Shown here: positions 49,122-58,565 of the stretch, piece by piece
Numbering within the stretch: the stretch's first letter is position 1
How the letters are laid out: every line of letters begins with the position of its first letter
Origin: Burkholderia pyrrocinia
GTDB taxonomy: Bacteria; Pseudomonadota; Gammaproteobacteria; Burkholderiales; Burkholderiaceae
Assembly (NCBI RefSeq): GCF_018417535.1
Contig: NZ_CP070978.1
Location: forward strand, 1,488,001 to 1,552,000
Length of the DNA: 64,000 bases
Direction: 5' to 3'
Notes under the pieces: generated by a model
Told to the model about the DNA's origin: nothing
The model's database searches: none
What the model saw: only the letters and a program-made list of their open reading frames with translations
Made by a program: the position numbers and the translations under genes

Positions 49122-50288
49122 TTATGCGGACAGCTTTTGCATTTCCGCGAACAGGTCGGCCTTGCCTTCGAAGCCGATGCCCGGCAGCTCCGGCATCGTG
49201 ATGAAGCCGTTGTCGACCTTCACCCCATCGGGGAAGCCGCCGTACGGCTGGAACAGATCGGGGTACGACTCGTTGCCGCCGAGGCCGAGGCCGGCCGCGA
49301 TGTTGAGCGACATCTGGTGACCGCCGTGCGGAATGCAGCGGCTCGGCGACCAGCCGTGCTGGCGCAGCATGTCGAGCGTGCGCAGATATTCGACGAGACC
49401 GTAGCTCAGCGCGCAGTCGAACTGCAGCCAGTCGCGATCCGCGCGCATGCCGCCATAACGGATCAGGTTGCGGGCGTCCTGCATCGAGAACAGGTCCTCG
49501 CCCGTCGCCATCGGTTTGTCGTAGTAATTGCGCAGCGTTGCCTGGAGTTCGAAGTCGAGCGGATCGCCCGGTTCCTCGTACCAGAACAGGTCGTATTGCG
49601 AAAGCGCCTTCGCATAGCGGATCGCGGTGTCGAGATCGAAGCGGCCGTTCGCGTCGACCGCGAGTTTCCGGCCGTCGCCGAGCACGCTGAGGATCGAATC
49701 GATGCGGCGCAGGTCTTCATCGAGCGATGCGCCGCCGATCTTCTTCTTCACGACCGTGTATCCACGGTCGATATAGCTGCGCATCTCGTCCTTGAGCTTC
49801 TCGCGATCCTGGCCCGGATAGTAGTAGCCGCCCGCCGCATAGACGAAGATCTTGCGGTTCGGCCGGCCGTCGCCGTAGCGGTCCGCCAGCAACTGGAACA
49901 GCGGCTTGCCTTCGATCTTGGCCACCGCGTCCCACACCGCCATGTCGATCGTGCCGATGGCGACCGAGCGCTCGCCATGGCCGCCCGGTTTTTCGTTGGT
50001 GAACATCGTCGCCCAGATCTTGTGCGGGTCGAGGTTGTCGCCAGCGTCGTTGACGAGCGAGCCGGGATCGGCTTCGAGAATGCGCGGGATGAAGCGTTCG
50101 CGCATGAGCTTGCCCTGGCCATAGCGGCCGTTCGAATTGAAGCCATAGCCGACGACCGGCTTGCCGTCGCGGATCACGTCGGTGATCACGGCGACGAGGC
50201 TCAGCGTCATCTTGCTGAAATCGATGTAGGCGTTCCGGATCGGGGAGCTGATCGGAACGGTTTTTTCGCGAATCTCGACGATTCTCAT
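49122..50288 (-). CDS. tarD: D-tartrate dehydratase, enolase superfamily
   Basis: 388 residues, ATG 50288 after CAGGAGA. It resembles Bradyrhizobium TarD across its length: SSPIRNAYIDFSKMTLSLVAV, YGFNSNGRYGQG, the base in VVKKKIGGA, metal ligands in LAVDANGRF, WYEEPGDP and ATGEDLF, and His in IPHGGHQMSLN. It converts D-tartrate to oxaloacetate. Next genes are a dicarboxylate carrier and a divergent LysR, a compact catabolic unit. Confidence 0.88.
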   Translation of the reverse strand: MRIVEIREKTVPISSPIRNAYIDFSKMTLSLVAVITDVIRDGKPVVGYGFNSNGRYGQGKLMRERFIPRILEADPGSLVNDAGDNLDPHKIWATMFTNEKPGGHGERSVAIGTIDMAVWDAVAKIEGKPLFQLLADRYGDGRPNRKIFVYAAGGYYYPGQDREKLKDEMRSYIDRGYTVVKKKIGGASLDEDLRRIDSILSVLGDGRKLAVDANGRFDLDTAIRYAKALSQYDLFWYEEPGDPLDFELQATLRNYYDKPMATGEDLFSMQDARNLIRYGGMRADRDWLQFDCALSYGLVEYLRTLDMLRQHGWSPSRCIPHGGHQMSLNIAAGLGLGGNESYPDLFQPYGGFPDGVKVDNGFITMPELPGIGFEGKADLFAEMQKLSA

Positions 50289-50380
50289 GGTGGCGTCTCC
50301 TGGACTGACACGTTTGCTGGTTATCTCGATTGCATGCACGCTGCGGCAACGAGACGGAGCATAGTCCGCGGGGAACGACC

Positions 50381-50386
50381 TATAAT
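50381..50386 (+). promoter_or_regulatory. Possible -10 element of lysR
   Basis: TATAAT at 50381 lies 32 bases before the GTG start of the LysR gene; the -35 is poor, as expected for an autoregulated gene. The following AATTCA steps are AT-rich. Confidence 0.4.
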
Positions 50387-50417
50387 TCACCTCAATTCAT
50401 TTCATTTTTTACCAAAA

Positions 50418-51377
50418 GTGAGAACTGATTCGACATCCGACTTCGAGTTCTTCATCCAGCTCGCAAAACTGAAGAGCCTGTCGGGAGCAGCCCGGTCTCT
50501 CGGGATCACGCCTCCCGCGGCGACCAAGCGCCTCGGCATTCTCGAGGACCGGTTCGGCAAGCGGCTGGTCAACCGGACGACACGCAGTGTGAGCCTGACA
50601 CCGGAAGGCGAGATGTATGCGCGGTACGCCACGCAGATTCTCGATCAGGTGCGGGAAATGGAGGACGCGATCGCCGGGACGCCGGCAGACCCGCATGGAC
50701 GGCTACGCATCAATGCGACGCTTGGCTTCGGGCGCACGACCATCGCGCCACTGGTGTCTGAATTCGCGAAACGCTATCCGAACGTCGATGTCCAGTTCGT
50801 GGTTACCGATCGCCCGGTCGACCTGGTCGAAGGTGCGTTCGACCTGGCCATCCGGTTCGGCGAGTTGCCGGACCAGCGCTTGCGGGCGCGGCGCCTGATG
50901 AGCAATCGCCGATTCCTGTGCGCGTCGCCGAAGTATCTCGAGCGAAACGGTGTCCCGCAGCGCAAGGAAGACCTGGCCCGTCACCGCTGCATCATCCATA
51001 CGCAGAACGACGATCCATTCGGCGTCTGGCGATTCATGCAGGACGATCATCTGGAGGCGTTGAAGGTCAGCGGCTCGCTCTCCAGCAATGACGGCGACAT
51101 CGTGCTGCGTTGGGCGCTGGACGGTCACGGCATCCTGATCCGCTCGGAGTGGGATCTCGCCAAATACATCCAGAGCGGGCGACTTCGCCTCGTGCTGCCC
51201 GACGTCGTCCTGCCCTCCGCGGACCTGTTCGTCTACTATCCGGGGCAACGCAACGAGTCGACTCGTGCCCGCGCGTTCATCGATTTTCTCGTCAAGCACT
51301 TCGAGGCGCCGTTTGTTCCGGTCGACGTAAGCAACGCGACACCGGAGCGGAAGAGAACCGGTCGGTCGAAACCCTGA
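50418..51377 (+). CDS. LysR-family regulator of the tartrate genes
   Basis: 319 residues from GTG 50418, chosen because the HTH (FEFFIQLAKLKSLSGAARSLGITPPAATKRL in two helices) then starts near residue 9 as in the family. Effector domain of the CrgA/DsdC-like group. Divergent from tarD with 129 bases between; the inducer is probably tartrate (inference). Confidence 0.85.
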   Translation: MRTDSTSDFEFFIQLAKLKSLSGAARSLGITPPAATKRLGILEDRFGKRLVNRTTRSVSLTPEGEMYARYATQILDQVREMEDAIAGTPADPHGRLRINATLGFGRTTIAPLVSEFAKRYPNVDVQFVVTDRPVDLVEGAFDLAIRFGELPDQRLRARRLMSNRRFLCASPKYLERNGVPQRKEDLARHRCIIHTQNDDPFGVWRFMQDDHLEALKVSGSLSSNDGDIVLRWALDGHGILIRSEWDLAKYIQSGRLRLVLPDVVLPSADLFVYYPGQRNESTRARAFIDFLVKHFEAPFVPVDVSNATPERKRTGRSKP

Positions 51378-51630
51378 CGCTACGCTGCCCCGGAAGGTCG
51401 ATGCAGGGACGCATCGCGGGGATTCGTCATGGGGATCCGTATCGCCCGGGGCCGGAAGCCGCCGCACTGCCGCCCGGGCGAACCCTGTTCCACGCCAGGC
51501 GAATCGCGACAACTCGCGACGGCCCGCCAACAGGTCTACCATAGGCGCTCGCCGTCGCGCGATCGTGCGCCCGCGCCGCACGCGGCTCGCCCGCACGCCT
51601 TCCGTCGTTGCACCTGCGCAGGAGGAGATC

Positions 51631-53010
51631 ATGACGCAACACTTCGATGCGATCGTCATCGGCACCGGGCAAGCCGGCCCGCCGCTCGCCGCGCGGCTGT
51701 CCGCCGCCGGGTTGAAAGTCGCGATCGTCGAACGCGGCCGCTTCGGCGGCACTTGCGTGAACACCGGCTGCATTCCGACCAAGACGCTGATCGCGAGCGC
51801 GTATGCCGCGCAGATCGCGCGGCGCGCCGGCGAATACGGCGTGTCGGTCGGCGGCCCCGTCACCGTCGACATGAAAGCCGTGAAGGCGCGCAAGGACCAG
51901 ATCTCCGGCCGCTCGAACCACGGCGTCGAACAATGGGTGCGCGGGCTCGCGAACACGACCGTGTTCCAGGGCCATGCCCGGTTCGAGCGCGCCGACGCGG
52001 TGCGCGTGGGCGACGAACTGCTCGAAGCGGGACGCATCTTCATCAACGTCGGCGGACGCGCGCAAGTGCCGCCGATGCCGGGCCTCGATTCGGTGCCGTA
52101 CCTGACCAACTCGACGATGATGGACGTCGACTTCCTGCCCGAGCATCTCGTGATCGTCGGCGGCAGCTACGTCGGGCTCGAATTCGGCCAGATGTACCGC
52201 CGCTTCGGGTCGAAGGTCACGATCGTCGAGAAGAGCTCGCGCCTGATCCGCCGCGAGGACAACGACGTGTCGCAGGCCGTGCGCGAGATCCTCGAAAACG
52301 AAGGGATCGACGTGCAGCTCGACGCGAACTGCCTGAGCGCACGGCGTGACGGCGACGGCATCGCGATCGGCCTCGATTGCGCGGGCGGCGGCCGCGACGT
52401 CGCGGGCTCGCATCTGCTGCTCGCGGTCGGCCGCGTGCCGAACACCGACGATCTCGGGCTCGACCGTGCGGGCATCGAGACCGACGCGCGCGGCTATATC
52501 ACCGTCGACGAGCAGTTGCGCACGAACGTGCCCGGCATCTGGGCGCTCGGCGACTGCAACGGGCGCGGCGCGTTCACGCACACCGCGTACAACGACTACG
52601 AGATCGTCGCGGCCAACCTGCTCGACGACGATCCGCGCAAGGTGTCCGACCGCATCACGGCGTACGCGATGTATATCGATCCGCCGCTCGGCCGCGTCGG
52701 CATGACGCTCGCGGAAGCGAAGCAGACGGGCCGCCGGCTGCTCGTCGGCACGCGTCCGATGACGCGCGTCGGCCGCGCGGTCGAAAAAGGCGGAAGCCAG
52801 GGTTTCATGAAGGTGATCGTCGACGCGGACACCTGCGCGATCCTCGGCGCGTCGATCCTCGGCGTGACGGGCGACGAGGTCGTGCACGGGATGCTCGACG
52901 TGATGGCCGCGGGCGCGCCGTACACGACGATCAGCCGCGCGATGCACATCCACCCGACCGTGTCGGAACTCGTGCCGACGCTGCTGCAGGATCTGCATCC
53001 GGTCGAATGA
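51631..53010 (+). CDS. FAD pyridine nucleotide-disulfide oxidoreductase
   Basis: 459 residues, ATG 51631 after AGGAGGAG. FAD motif IGTGQAGPPLAARL, redox pair GGTCVNTGCIPTKT, NAD motif IVGGSYVGLEFGQ, second FAD motif WALGDCNGRGAF and C-terminal dimer interface with HIHPTVSELVPTLL (His-Pro pair). Resembles mercuric-reductase-like and soluble transhydrogenase-like proteins without a metal-binding N-terminus. Substrate unknown. Confidence 0.88.
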   Translation: MTQHFDAIVIGTGQAGPPLAARLSAAGLKVAIVERGRFGGTCVNTGCIPTKTLIASAYAAQIARRAGEYGVSVGGPVTVDMKAVKARKDQISGRSNHGVEQWVRGLANTTVFQGHARFERADAVRVGDELLEAGRIFINVGGRAQVPPMPGLDSVPYLTNSTMMDVDFLPEHLVIVGGSYVGLEFGQMYRRFGSKVTIVEKSSRLIRREDNDVSQAVREILENEGIDVQLDANCLSARRDGDGIAIGLDCAGGGRDVAGSHLLLAVGRVPNTDDLGLDRAGIETDARGYITVDEQLRTNVPGIWALGDCNGRGAFTHTAYNDYEIVAANLLDDDPRKVSDRITAYAMYIDPPLGRVGMTLAEAKQTGRRLLVGTRPMTRVGRAVEKGGSQGFMKVIVDADTCAILGASILGVTGDEVVHGMLDVMAAGAPYTTISRAMHIHPTVSELVPTLLQDLHPVE

Positions 53011-53079
53011 CGCGCGGCGGGCGGCCGGCGGCAGGCCGCCTCCGCGAATCGCCCGCCCACAACGGCGTGCGTCGCCCGC

Positions 53080-53973
53080 TCAGCTTTCGAAATACCGTGG
53101 CCGGTCGATATCGGCAAGCAGCCCCGGCTGCGTCGGCGCCCAGTCGAGCGATGCACGCGTACGCTCGCTGGTTGCGGGCGCATCCATCCCCGCGAACATC
53201 GCAAACCAGCCGAAGTGCTCGCCCGCTTCCGCCACCGATTTCGCGACGACCGGAACGTTCAGCCGGCGGCCGATCACCTTCGCGATCTCGCGGAACGGCA
53301 CCCCCGTATCGTCGACCGCGTGATAACGCGCGCCGGCCGCGCCGCGTTCGATCGCGAGCCGATAAACGCGTGCCGCGTCGAGCCGGTGCACGGCAGGCCA
53401 GCGATTGCCGCCATCGCCGAGATAGGCCGATGCGCCCTTCTCTCTCGCGACCGCGATCAGGCGCGGCACGAACGCGTGATCGCCGTCGCCGTGCACGGAC
53501 GGCGGCAAGCGCACGACCGACGCATGCACGCCGCGCGCTTCGAGCGCGGCCGCAGTGGCTTCGGACACACGCGGATAGGTCGGCGACGCCGGCACGTGCG
53601 GATCGTCCTCGGTCGCCGCGCGGCCGGGCGCGACGAGCGCGAGGCCCGACGTGACGACCAGCGGCCGCGCCGAGCCCGCGAGCACCGCACCGATTGTCTC
53701 GATCGCACGTCGGTCGAGTTCGCAGTTCTGCGCGAAGCGCGAGAAGTCGTGATTGAATCCCGTGTGGATCACCGCATCGGCGACATCGGCACCGCGCGTC
53801 AGGCTGTCGAGATCCTCCAGCGACCCGAGATGGACGTCGGCGCCTGCGGCCGCAACCAACGCGGCGGCCGCATCGGACCGGGCAAGCCCGAGGACCGAAT
53901 GCCCGGCGGCAATGAGTTCGGCAACGACGGCGGAGCCGACGAATCCCGATGCTCCAGTGACAAAGACACGCAT
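53080..53973 (-). CDS. NAD-dependent epimerase/dehydratase-like SDR
   Basis: 297 residues from ATG 53973, with GGAGG 8 bases upstream (a GTG 3 codons earlier is less likely). [12 protein letters not shown] cofactor motif; extended SDR of the NmrA/epimerase kind. The expected YxxxK is replaced by a [12 protein letters not shown] arrangement, so catalysis is uncertain. Divergent from the XRE regulator, which likely controls it. Confidence 0.82.
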   Translation of the reverse strand: MRVFVTGASGFVGSAVVAELIAAGHSVLGLARSDAAAALVAAAGADVHLGSLEDLDSLTRGADVADAVIHTGFNHDFSRFAQNCELDRRAIETIGAVLAGSARPLVVTSGLALVAPGRAATEDDPHVPASPTYPRVSEATAAALEARGVHASVVRLPPSVHGDGDHAFVPRLIAVAREKGASAYLGDGGNRWPAVHRLDAARVYRLAIERGAAGARYHAVDDTGVPFREIAKVIGRRLNVPVVAKSVAEAGEHFGWFAMFAGMDAPATSERTRASLDWAPTQPGLLADIDRPRYFES

Positions 53974-54041
53974 GTTCAGCACCTCCGGATGGAATGGAGG
54001 ATTACTATCTGTCGACGGCCGCTCGCGGTGAAGACGTGACG

Positions 54042-54055
54042 GTTTACCGGTAAAC
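54042..54055. promoter_or_regulatory. Perfect 14-base operator between epimerase and XRE genes
   Basis: GTTTACCGGTAAAC reads the same on both strands and sits 13 bases before the regulator ATG in the 95-base divergent gap. It is a likely site for the regulator. Confidence 0.7.
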
Positions 54056-54068
54056 GAATTAACAGGCT

Positions 54069-54968
54069 ATGGCAGACGGACCCGACAACCTGCTCGGCGC
54101 GTACCTTCGGGATCGCCGCGAAAAACTCGACCCGGCCGCGCTCGGCCTGCCCGTCACGCGCCGCCGCACACCGGGCCTGCGGCGCGAGGAAGTCGCGCAG
54201 CGTGCGCACGTGAGCGCCGCGTGGTACACGTGGCTCGAACAGGGGCGCGGCGGTGCGCCGTCGGTCGACGTGCTGGACCGGCTCGCGAATGCGCTGCTGC
54301 TGAACGACGCCGAACGCGAGCACCTGTTCCTGATCGGCGTCGGCCATCCGCCCGAAGTGCGCTACCACGCGACCGACAGCGTGACGCCGCGCCTGCAGCA
54401 CGTGCTCGATTCGCTCGAAGCGAGCCCCGCGATCGTGCGTTCGGCGACATGGGACGTCGTTGCATGGAACGACGCGGCGGCCGCGACGCTGACCGACTAT
54501 GCAACGCTGCCGCCAGAGCAGCGCAACATCCTGCGGCTGATCTTCGTCGATCAGCGCGTGCGCGATGCGCAGTCGAACTGGCAACAGGTCGCGCGGTTTG
54601 CGGTGGGTGCGTTTCGCGGCGATGTCGCACGCGGCGGCGCGACACAAACCGTACAGGCCTTCGTCGACGAGATGCGCGCGACGAGTGCCGAGTTCGACGC
54701 ACTGTGGCGCGACCACGATATCCGCGCGCATGAAGAAGGCACCAAGGAGATCCGCCATCCGGCCGTCGGGCGGATCGCGCTCGAATACTCGGCGTTCGCG
54801 GTAAACGGCCGGCCCGACCTGACGCTCGTGATTTTCACGCCGGAGACGGCCGCCGATCGCGCGCACATCCGGACGCTGGTCGCGGCGCGCGAAAAAGCCA
54901 GCATGAAAAGGCAGACGCCGGCGACTAGTCCGAACAGGCGCGCAGCACCTCCCGATGCGTACGCATAA
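54069..54968 (+). CDS. XRE-type regulator with MmyB-like ligand domain
   Basis: 299 residues. HTH in the N-terminal ~85 residues (RRTPGLRREEVAQRAHVSAAWYTWLEQGRG in two helices) followed by the MmyB-like PAS domain (ALEA-type WDVVAWNDAAAATL, NILRLIFVDQRVRD). The family typically represses an adjacent oxidoreductase. Here that is the divergent epimerase gene. Confidence 0.88.
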   Translation: MADGPDNLLGAYLRDRREKLDPAALGLPVTRRRTPGLRREEVAQRAHVSAAWYTWLEQGRGGAPSVDVLDRLANALLLNDAEREHLFLIGVGHPPEVRYHATDSVTPRLQHVLDSLEASPAIVRSATWDVVAWNDAAAATLTDYATLPPEQRNILRLIFVDQRVRDAQSNWQQVARFAVGAFRGDVARGGATQTVQAFVDEMRATSAEFDALWRDHDIRAHEEGTKEIRHPAVGRIALEYSAFAVNGRPDLTLVIFTPETAADRAHIRTLVAAREKASMKRQTPATSPNRRAAPPDAYA

Positions 54969-55053
54969 GTAGGGAACTTGCCCATCCGGACCGTCCTGCA
55001 CCTATGCCATACTCCCCGCAACGTGCCGACGAGTGTGCGACTCCACCCATATC

Positions 55054-55434
55054 ATGTCAGCCCTGTTTCGCAGGAGGATAGGCAGCATCCTGGGATTGCT
55101 TGCAATCCTGATGGCGACGCTCGCGCCGACGATATCGCAAAGCCTTTCGTCCGAGCGGCAGTTCGACGCTGTATCCGGGGCATTCTGTACCGCGCAGAAC
55201 GGCGCGGACGTTGCGGGTCCCGACCACGCATCGTTGCCCGAGAAGGCGGGCCACTGGCAGGCATGCGCGTATTGCGGCCTGCTTGCCGACATGCCCGCGT
55301 TGCTGGGCGGGACCTCGGGATTCGTGCCGACGGATTGGCCGATTCATCCCACGTCGGCACCAGCGTTCCAGACACCCCATAACGTTTTCCACTTCGCTGC
55401 GGCCCAGCCGCGTGCGCCCCCGTTTTCATCCTGA
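55054..55434 (+). CDS. DUF2946 protein
   Basis: 126 residues with an N-terminal signal/membrane helix (SILGLLAILMATLAPTISQ). It has the DUF2946 feature HWQACAYCGLLAD, a Cys-x2-Cys pair downstream of His, thought to be linked to copper and other metal handling. First gene of the copper-associated set. Confidence 0.75.
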   Translation: MSALFRRRIGSILGLLAILMATLAPTISQSLSSERQFDAVSGAFCTAQNGADVAGPDHASLPEKAGHWQACAYCGLLADMPALLGGTSGFVPTDWPIHPTSAPAFQTPHNVFHFAAAQPRAPPFSS

Positions 55435-55537
55435 TCGAGTCAGCCCGACGGCGATGCAGCGTCATTGCATCGCCATGTCCTCGCGCGTCTTTTGACAGGC
55501 TCGCGAGCACATCAGCGCCTCTCACAAGGATTGAATC

Positions 55538-56473
55538 ATGCGCACCATCATTTCTGCACGCGGCAGCATGCCGATGCTTGCGGCCCTCATTGCTCCGGCG
55601 ACCATCGCCATCCCGCTTCTGTTTCCATCGCTCGCATCAGCGCACGCGATTGCCGGCAACCGGGTTTTCCCGGCGACGATGGCGGTCGACGACCCCGGTG
55701 TCGGCGACGAAGTCAATCTCGAATTCGGCCATGTCAAATCGCTGACCGACGACGGTAACGAGCAGAACACCAACACGACGTCGCTCGAATGGGACAAGCT
55801 GATCACGCCCAGTTTCGCCCTTTCAGTGGTGGGAACCTACGTCAACGTCAACTCGCCGAATGGCGGTTCGGCCCGCGGCTTCGACAACTTCGCGATCGGT
55901 GCCAAATACCGCTTCTACGTCAACGAAAAGCACGAGTTCATGGCCTCCGTTGGCGCGATCGCGGAACTGGGCGGCACCGGCGCAACGTCGATCGCCGATC
56001 CACACTCGGCGATCACGCCGACGCTATACGTCGGCAAGGGATTCGGCGATTTGCCGGATAGCCTGAAGTATCTGAAACCGCTCGCGATCACCGGGACCAT
56101 CGGTCCGCGCCTGACGATGAACAACGCCGACCCGGATTCGTTGAGCTGGGGCGTCACCGTGCAATACAGCCTGCCGTATCTGCAGAATTTCGTGCAGGAC
56201 GTGGGGCTCAAGGCACCGTTCAGCAACCTGATCCCGGTCGTCGAGTTCCCGATGAGCACCTGCACTGGTGGCCCCTGTTCGGGACATACAACCGGCAGCA
56301 TCAATCCCGGCCTGCTCTGGCTCAACCGATGGGGCCAGTTTGGCGCCGAAGCGGTCATTCCTGTCAACCATGCAAGCGGAAAGGGCGTTGGCGTCCTGTT
56401 TCAGGCACACCTGTTTCTGGACGACGTGATGCCCCACTCGCTTGGCAAGCCATTGTTCGGCAAAGGGGAATAG
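55538..56473 (+). CDS. Predicted outer-membrane beta-barrel protein of copper locus
   Basis: 311 residues, ATG 55538 after AAGGATTGA. Signal peptide ends SLASAHA. Beta-rich mature chain with alternating strands (SFALSVVGTYVNV, GFDNFAIGAKYRFYV, LSWGVTVQYSLPY). Often seen beside copC/copD and called a transporter-like protein. It is followed by copC after 2 bases, so the two are coupled. Role in copper uptake is inferred. Confidence 0.65.
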   Translation: MRTIISARGSMPMLAALIAPATIAIPLLFPSLASAHAIAGNRVFPATMAVDDPGVGDEVNLEFGHVKSLTDDGNEQNTNTTSLEWDKLITPSFALSVVGTYVNVNSPNGGSARGFDNFAIGAKYRFYVNEKHEFMASVGAIAELGGTGATSIADPHSAITPTLYVGKGFGDLPDSLKYLKPLAITGTIGPRLTMNNADPDSLSWGVTVQYSLPYLQNFVQDVGLKAPFSNLIPVVEFPMSTCTGGPCSGHTTGSINPGLLWLNRWGQFGAEAVIPVNHASGKGVGVLFQAHLFLDDVMPHSLGKPLFGKGE

Positions 56474-56475
56474 CC

Positions 56476-56850
56476 ATGCCTGCACTCAAACGACTTCGTC
56501 ACGGTATGCGCGCAGCAGCCATCGCTACAGGTATCTTGATCGCGTCGATGGCATCCGCCCATGTGTTTCCGCAAAAACAGTCACCGTCGGCGGGAGCCGA
56601 AGTGGCGGCACCGGCGAGTGTGGCGATCGCGTTCGACGGACCGCTCGAGCCCGCGTTCAGTTCGCTGAACGTCAGCAATTCAAATGGCAAACAAGTGAAT
56701 ACTGCAAAGGCCGAAGTCGATCCGAACGACAGGAAGTCGATACATGTTGCGCTGCCGACGTTGCCGCCCGACACGTACACGGTGCATTGGGTCGCAGTCG
56801 CGTCGGACGGACATCGCACACACGGCGACTATTCGTTCAAGGTGAAGTAA
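56476..56850 (+). CDS. copC: Copper resistance protein CopC
   Basis: 124 residues, AAAGGGG upstream. Signal peptide ends SMASA; mature start HVFPQKQSPSAGAEV gives the N-terminal His copper ligand of CopC. A second site is in HWVAVASDGHRTHGDY. Periplasmic copper carrier. Its stop overlaps the next ATG (TAATG). Confidence 0.88.
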   Translation: MPALKRLRHGMRAAAIATGILIASMASAHVFPQKQSPSAGAEVAAPASVAIAFDGPLEPAFSSLNVSNSNGKQVNTAKAEVDPNDRKSIHVALPTLPPDTYTVHWVAVASDGHRTHGDYSFKVK

Positions 56851-57038
56851 TGGACTTGGCGACGGTTGATGCATCGATCGTGGCAGCAGCCGTCGCTCAC
56901 GTAGCGTTCGCATGTGCGGTGGGCGCCTGTCTGTCTGCACTGATGTCGGCCGATACGCCCGTGCTCACGGGCCTGACCCAGGACGGCACCTGCCAGCGCA
57001 TCGCGAAGAAGTGTTTCTCGTTCGACATCTACGACTGA
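56850..57038 (+). pseudogene. Truncated copD-like gene
   Basis: 62 codons. The first ~35 residues (MDLATVDASIVAAAVAHVAF, then a hydrophobic ACAVGACLSALMSAD) look like the N-terminus of a CopD-family copper permease, normally about 300 residues. The reading then passes into unrelated sequence (QRIAKKCFSFDIYD) belonging to the repeat at 56985 and stops. The start is still coupled to copC. Whether the short peptide is made is unknown. Confidence 0.5.
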
Positions 57039-57178
57039 AAACGCGCCCGGTCGCGCCCGCCGGAAAACGCGAAGGGGCGTCGCGCATCAACACGCGACGC
57101 CCCTTCTTCGTTTCCGGCAAATGGGTCGTCGATGCAAGGAACTCTTCGTGGATCGTGGTGCACGTCGCTTGACACCCC
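56985..57178. repeat. Diverged ~190-base intergenic repeat, copy 1
   Basis: Shares with 60047-60252, in the same order: a TCGTTCGA-AT block, a GAAGGGGCGTCGC hairpin with a short loop, a TTCGTTT segment, and an end GTCGCTTGAC. Both copies lie in intergenic sequence on the plus strand. Overall identity is moderate, highest around the hairpin. Confidence 0.6.
57071..57106. terminator. Strong hairpin between copper genes and FAD enzyme
   Basis: Perfect 14-base stem (GAAGGGGCGTCGCG / CGCGACGCCCCTTC) with 8-base loop, then TTCGTTT. It terminates the copper set and may also serve the convergent FAD enzyme gene. Confidence 0.75.
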
Positions 57179-57266
57179 ATTGCGGTCCGTCGCCGATGCT
57201 TTCGGCACTGTCCGATGCGCAATCGGCAAGCGGTCGCTACCGAGCGGGTCCGGGTATCCAGTCCGA

Positions 57267-58565
57267 TCAGGTTCCAGGCGCGGGCGTCTCCGGCAGCGCA
57301 ATCTCGATTCCACGGCGGTGCAGTGCCGAGAGCACGTGATACACGGCCTTGAAACACATCACCGGCAGTGCGGCGCGCCAGCTCCCCCGGAGATTTCCTG
57401 CCAGCAGATTGACGATGCCGTCTCGCATCCACAGGCGATTGGACGGTGCCATGAAAAGCGTACGCATGACAGGATCGTTCACTCGATAGATCAGCCAACT
57501 GATCCGATCCATTGCCTCTGTCAACTCCCGGTTGGCGGCTTGCGCAAGCTTCTTTCCTCGTACCGGATCGTCGAGCCAAACGTGGGCGGCCTGCGCGCCG
57601 AGTTCTCCGCCAGTCATCGCCATCAATACGCCGGTCGAGAACATCGGATCGACAAATCCGTAGGCATCGCCGATCATCAGAAAACCGTTACCGCTGCCCT
57701 CTCGCGCGCGATAGCTGTAATTGGCCGTGCTGTAGACGTCCGATACGCGCTGTGCGCCTTGCGTGCGAGCCGCGACGGTCGGGCTTGAAGCGATACGCTC
57801 GGTCAGCAGTTCGGTCGGCGTGCCCTTGCGCCCTTTCCACGCCGATTGATCGCCGACAAAACCGATGCTCATTGTGTCATCGGGTAGCGGGATCAGCCAG
57901 AACCAGCCATCCTCCGCAAGATGAATGCTGATGTAGCCCGCGAGTTCGCCTTCACGACGCTCTACACCAGTGAAATGCGCATAAACGGCCGCCGTGTTGT
58001 TGTACTTGTTCGAGGTCTTGACCTTCATCCGCGACGCGAGAAACGTATCGCGGCCCGAAGCGTCGAGCACGTAGCGCGGATGCCATTCGCGGGTGTCGCC
58101 CGATTCGTCCTGCGCGGACACGACGTGACGTCCGCCGGTATCGTCCAGATTGATTTTCGTGACACGAGTACGCTCGAAACACTCGGCCCCGCGCGCGGCG
58201 GCGTGTCTGAACAACAAGGCATCGAGGTCCGCACGCCGTACTTGCCACGCGTGCGTACGGTCTCGATTCAGTGCGTTTTCGAACGGAAACGCGCAGCTGC
58301 GACCCGTACGGTCCGAGACGAACTCCGCACCCGGCTTATGGATACCGATCTCTCGTACCTGATCCAGAACACCGAGCCGCTCGAAAATGTCGAGGTTGCG
58401 TGGTAGCAGGCTTTCGCCGATATGGAAGCGCGGATGTGCTTCCTTCTCCACGAGCACAACGTCGCGTCCTTTCATCGTCAGGAAGGCCGCCGCCGTCGCG
58501 CCAGCGGGCCCGCCGCCGATAATCAGCACGTCAGGCCGGCTCGAATCGCGTTTCGATGAGTTCAT
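57267..58565 (-). CDS. FAD-dependent halogenase-like oxidoreductase
   Basis: 432 residues from ATG 58565. FAD motif IIGGGPAGATAAAFL, VEKEAHPRFHIGESLLP (the family's HxGES element) and GDAYGFVDPMFSTGV. The halogenase WxWxIP pattern is present as GWFWLIPLP. It is of the tryptophan-halogenase-like/geranylgeranyl-reductase-like group, so chlorination, hydroxylation or reduction are all possible. Alone, with no biosynthetic cluster nearby. Confidence 0.8.
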   Translation of the reverse strand: MNSSKRDSSRPDVLIIGGGPAGATAAAFLTMKGRDVVLVEKEAHPRFHIGESLLPRNLDIFERLGVLDQVREIGIHKPGAEFVSDRTGRSCAFPFENALNRDRTHAWQVRRADLDALLFRHAAARGAECFERTRVTKINLDDTGGRHVVSAQDESGDTREWHPRYVLDASGRDTFLASRMKVKTSNKYNNTAAVYAHFTGVERREGELAGYISIHLAEDGWFWLIPLPDDTMSIGFVGDQSAWKGRKGTPTELLTERIASSPTVAARTQGAQRVSDVYSTANYSYRAREGSGNGFLMIGDAYGFVDPMFSTGVLMAMTGGELGAQAAHVWLDDPVRGKKLAQAANRELTEAMDRISWLIYRVNDPVMRTLFMAPSNRLWMRDGIVNLLAGNLRGSWRAALPVMCFKAVYHVLSALHRRGIEIALPETPAPGT

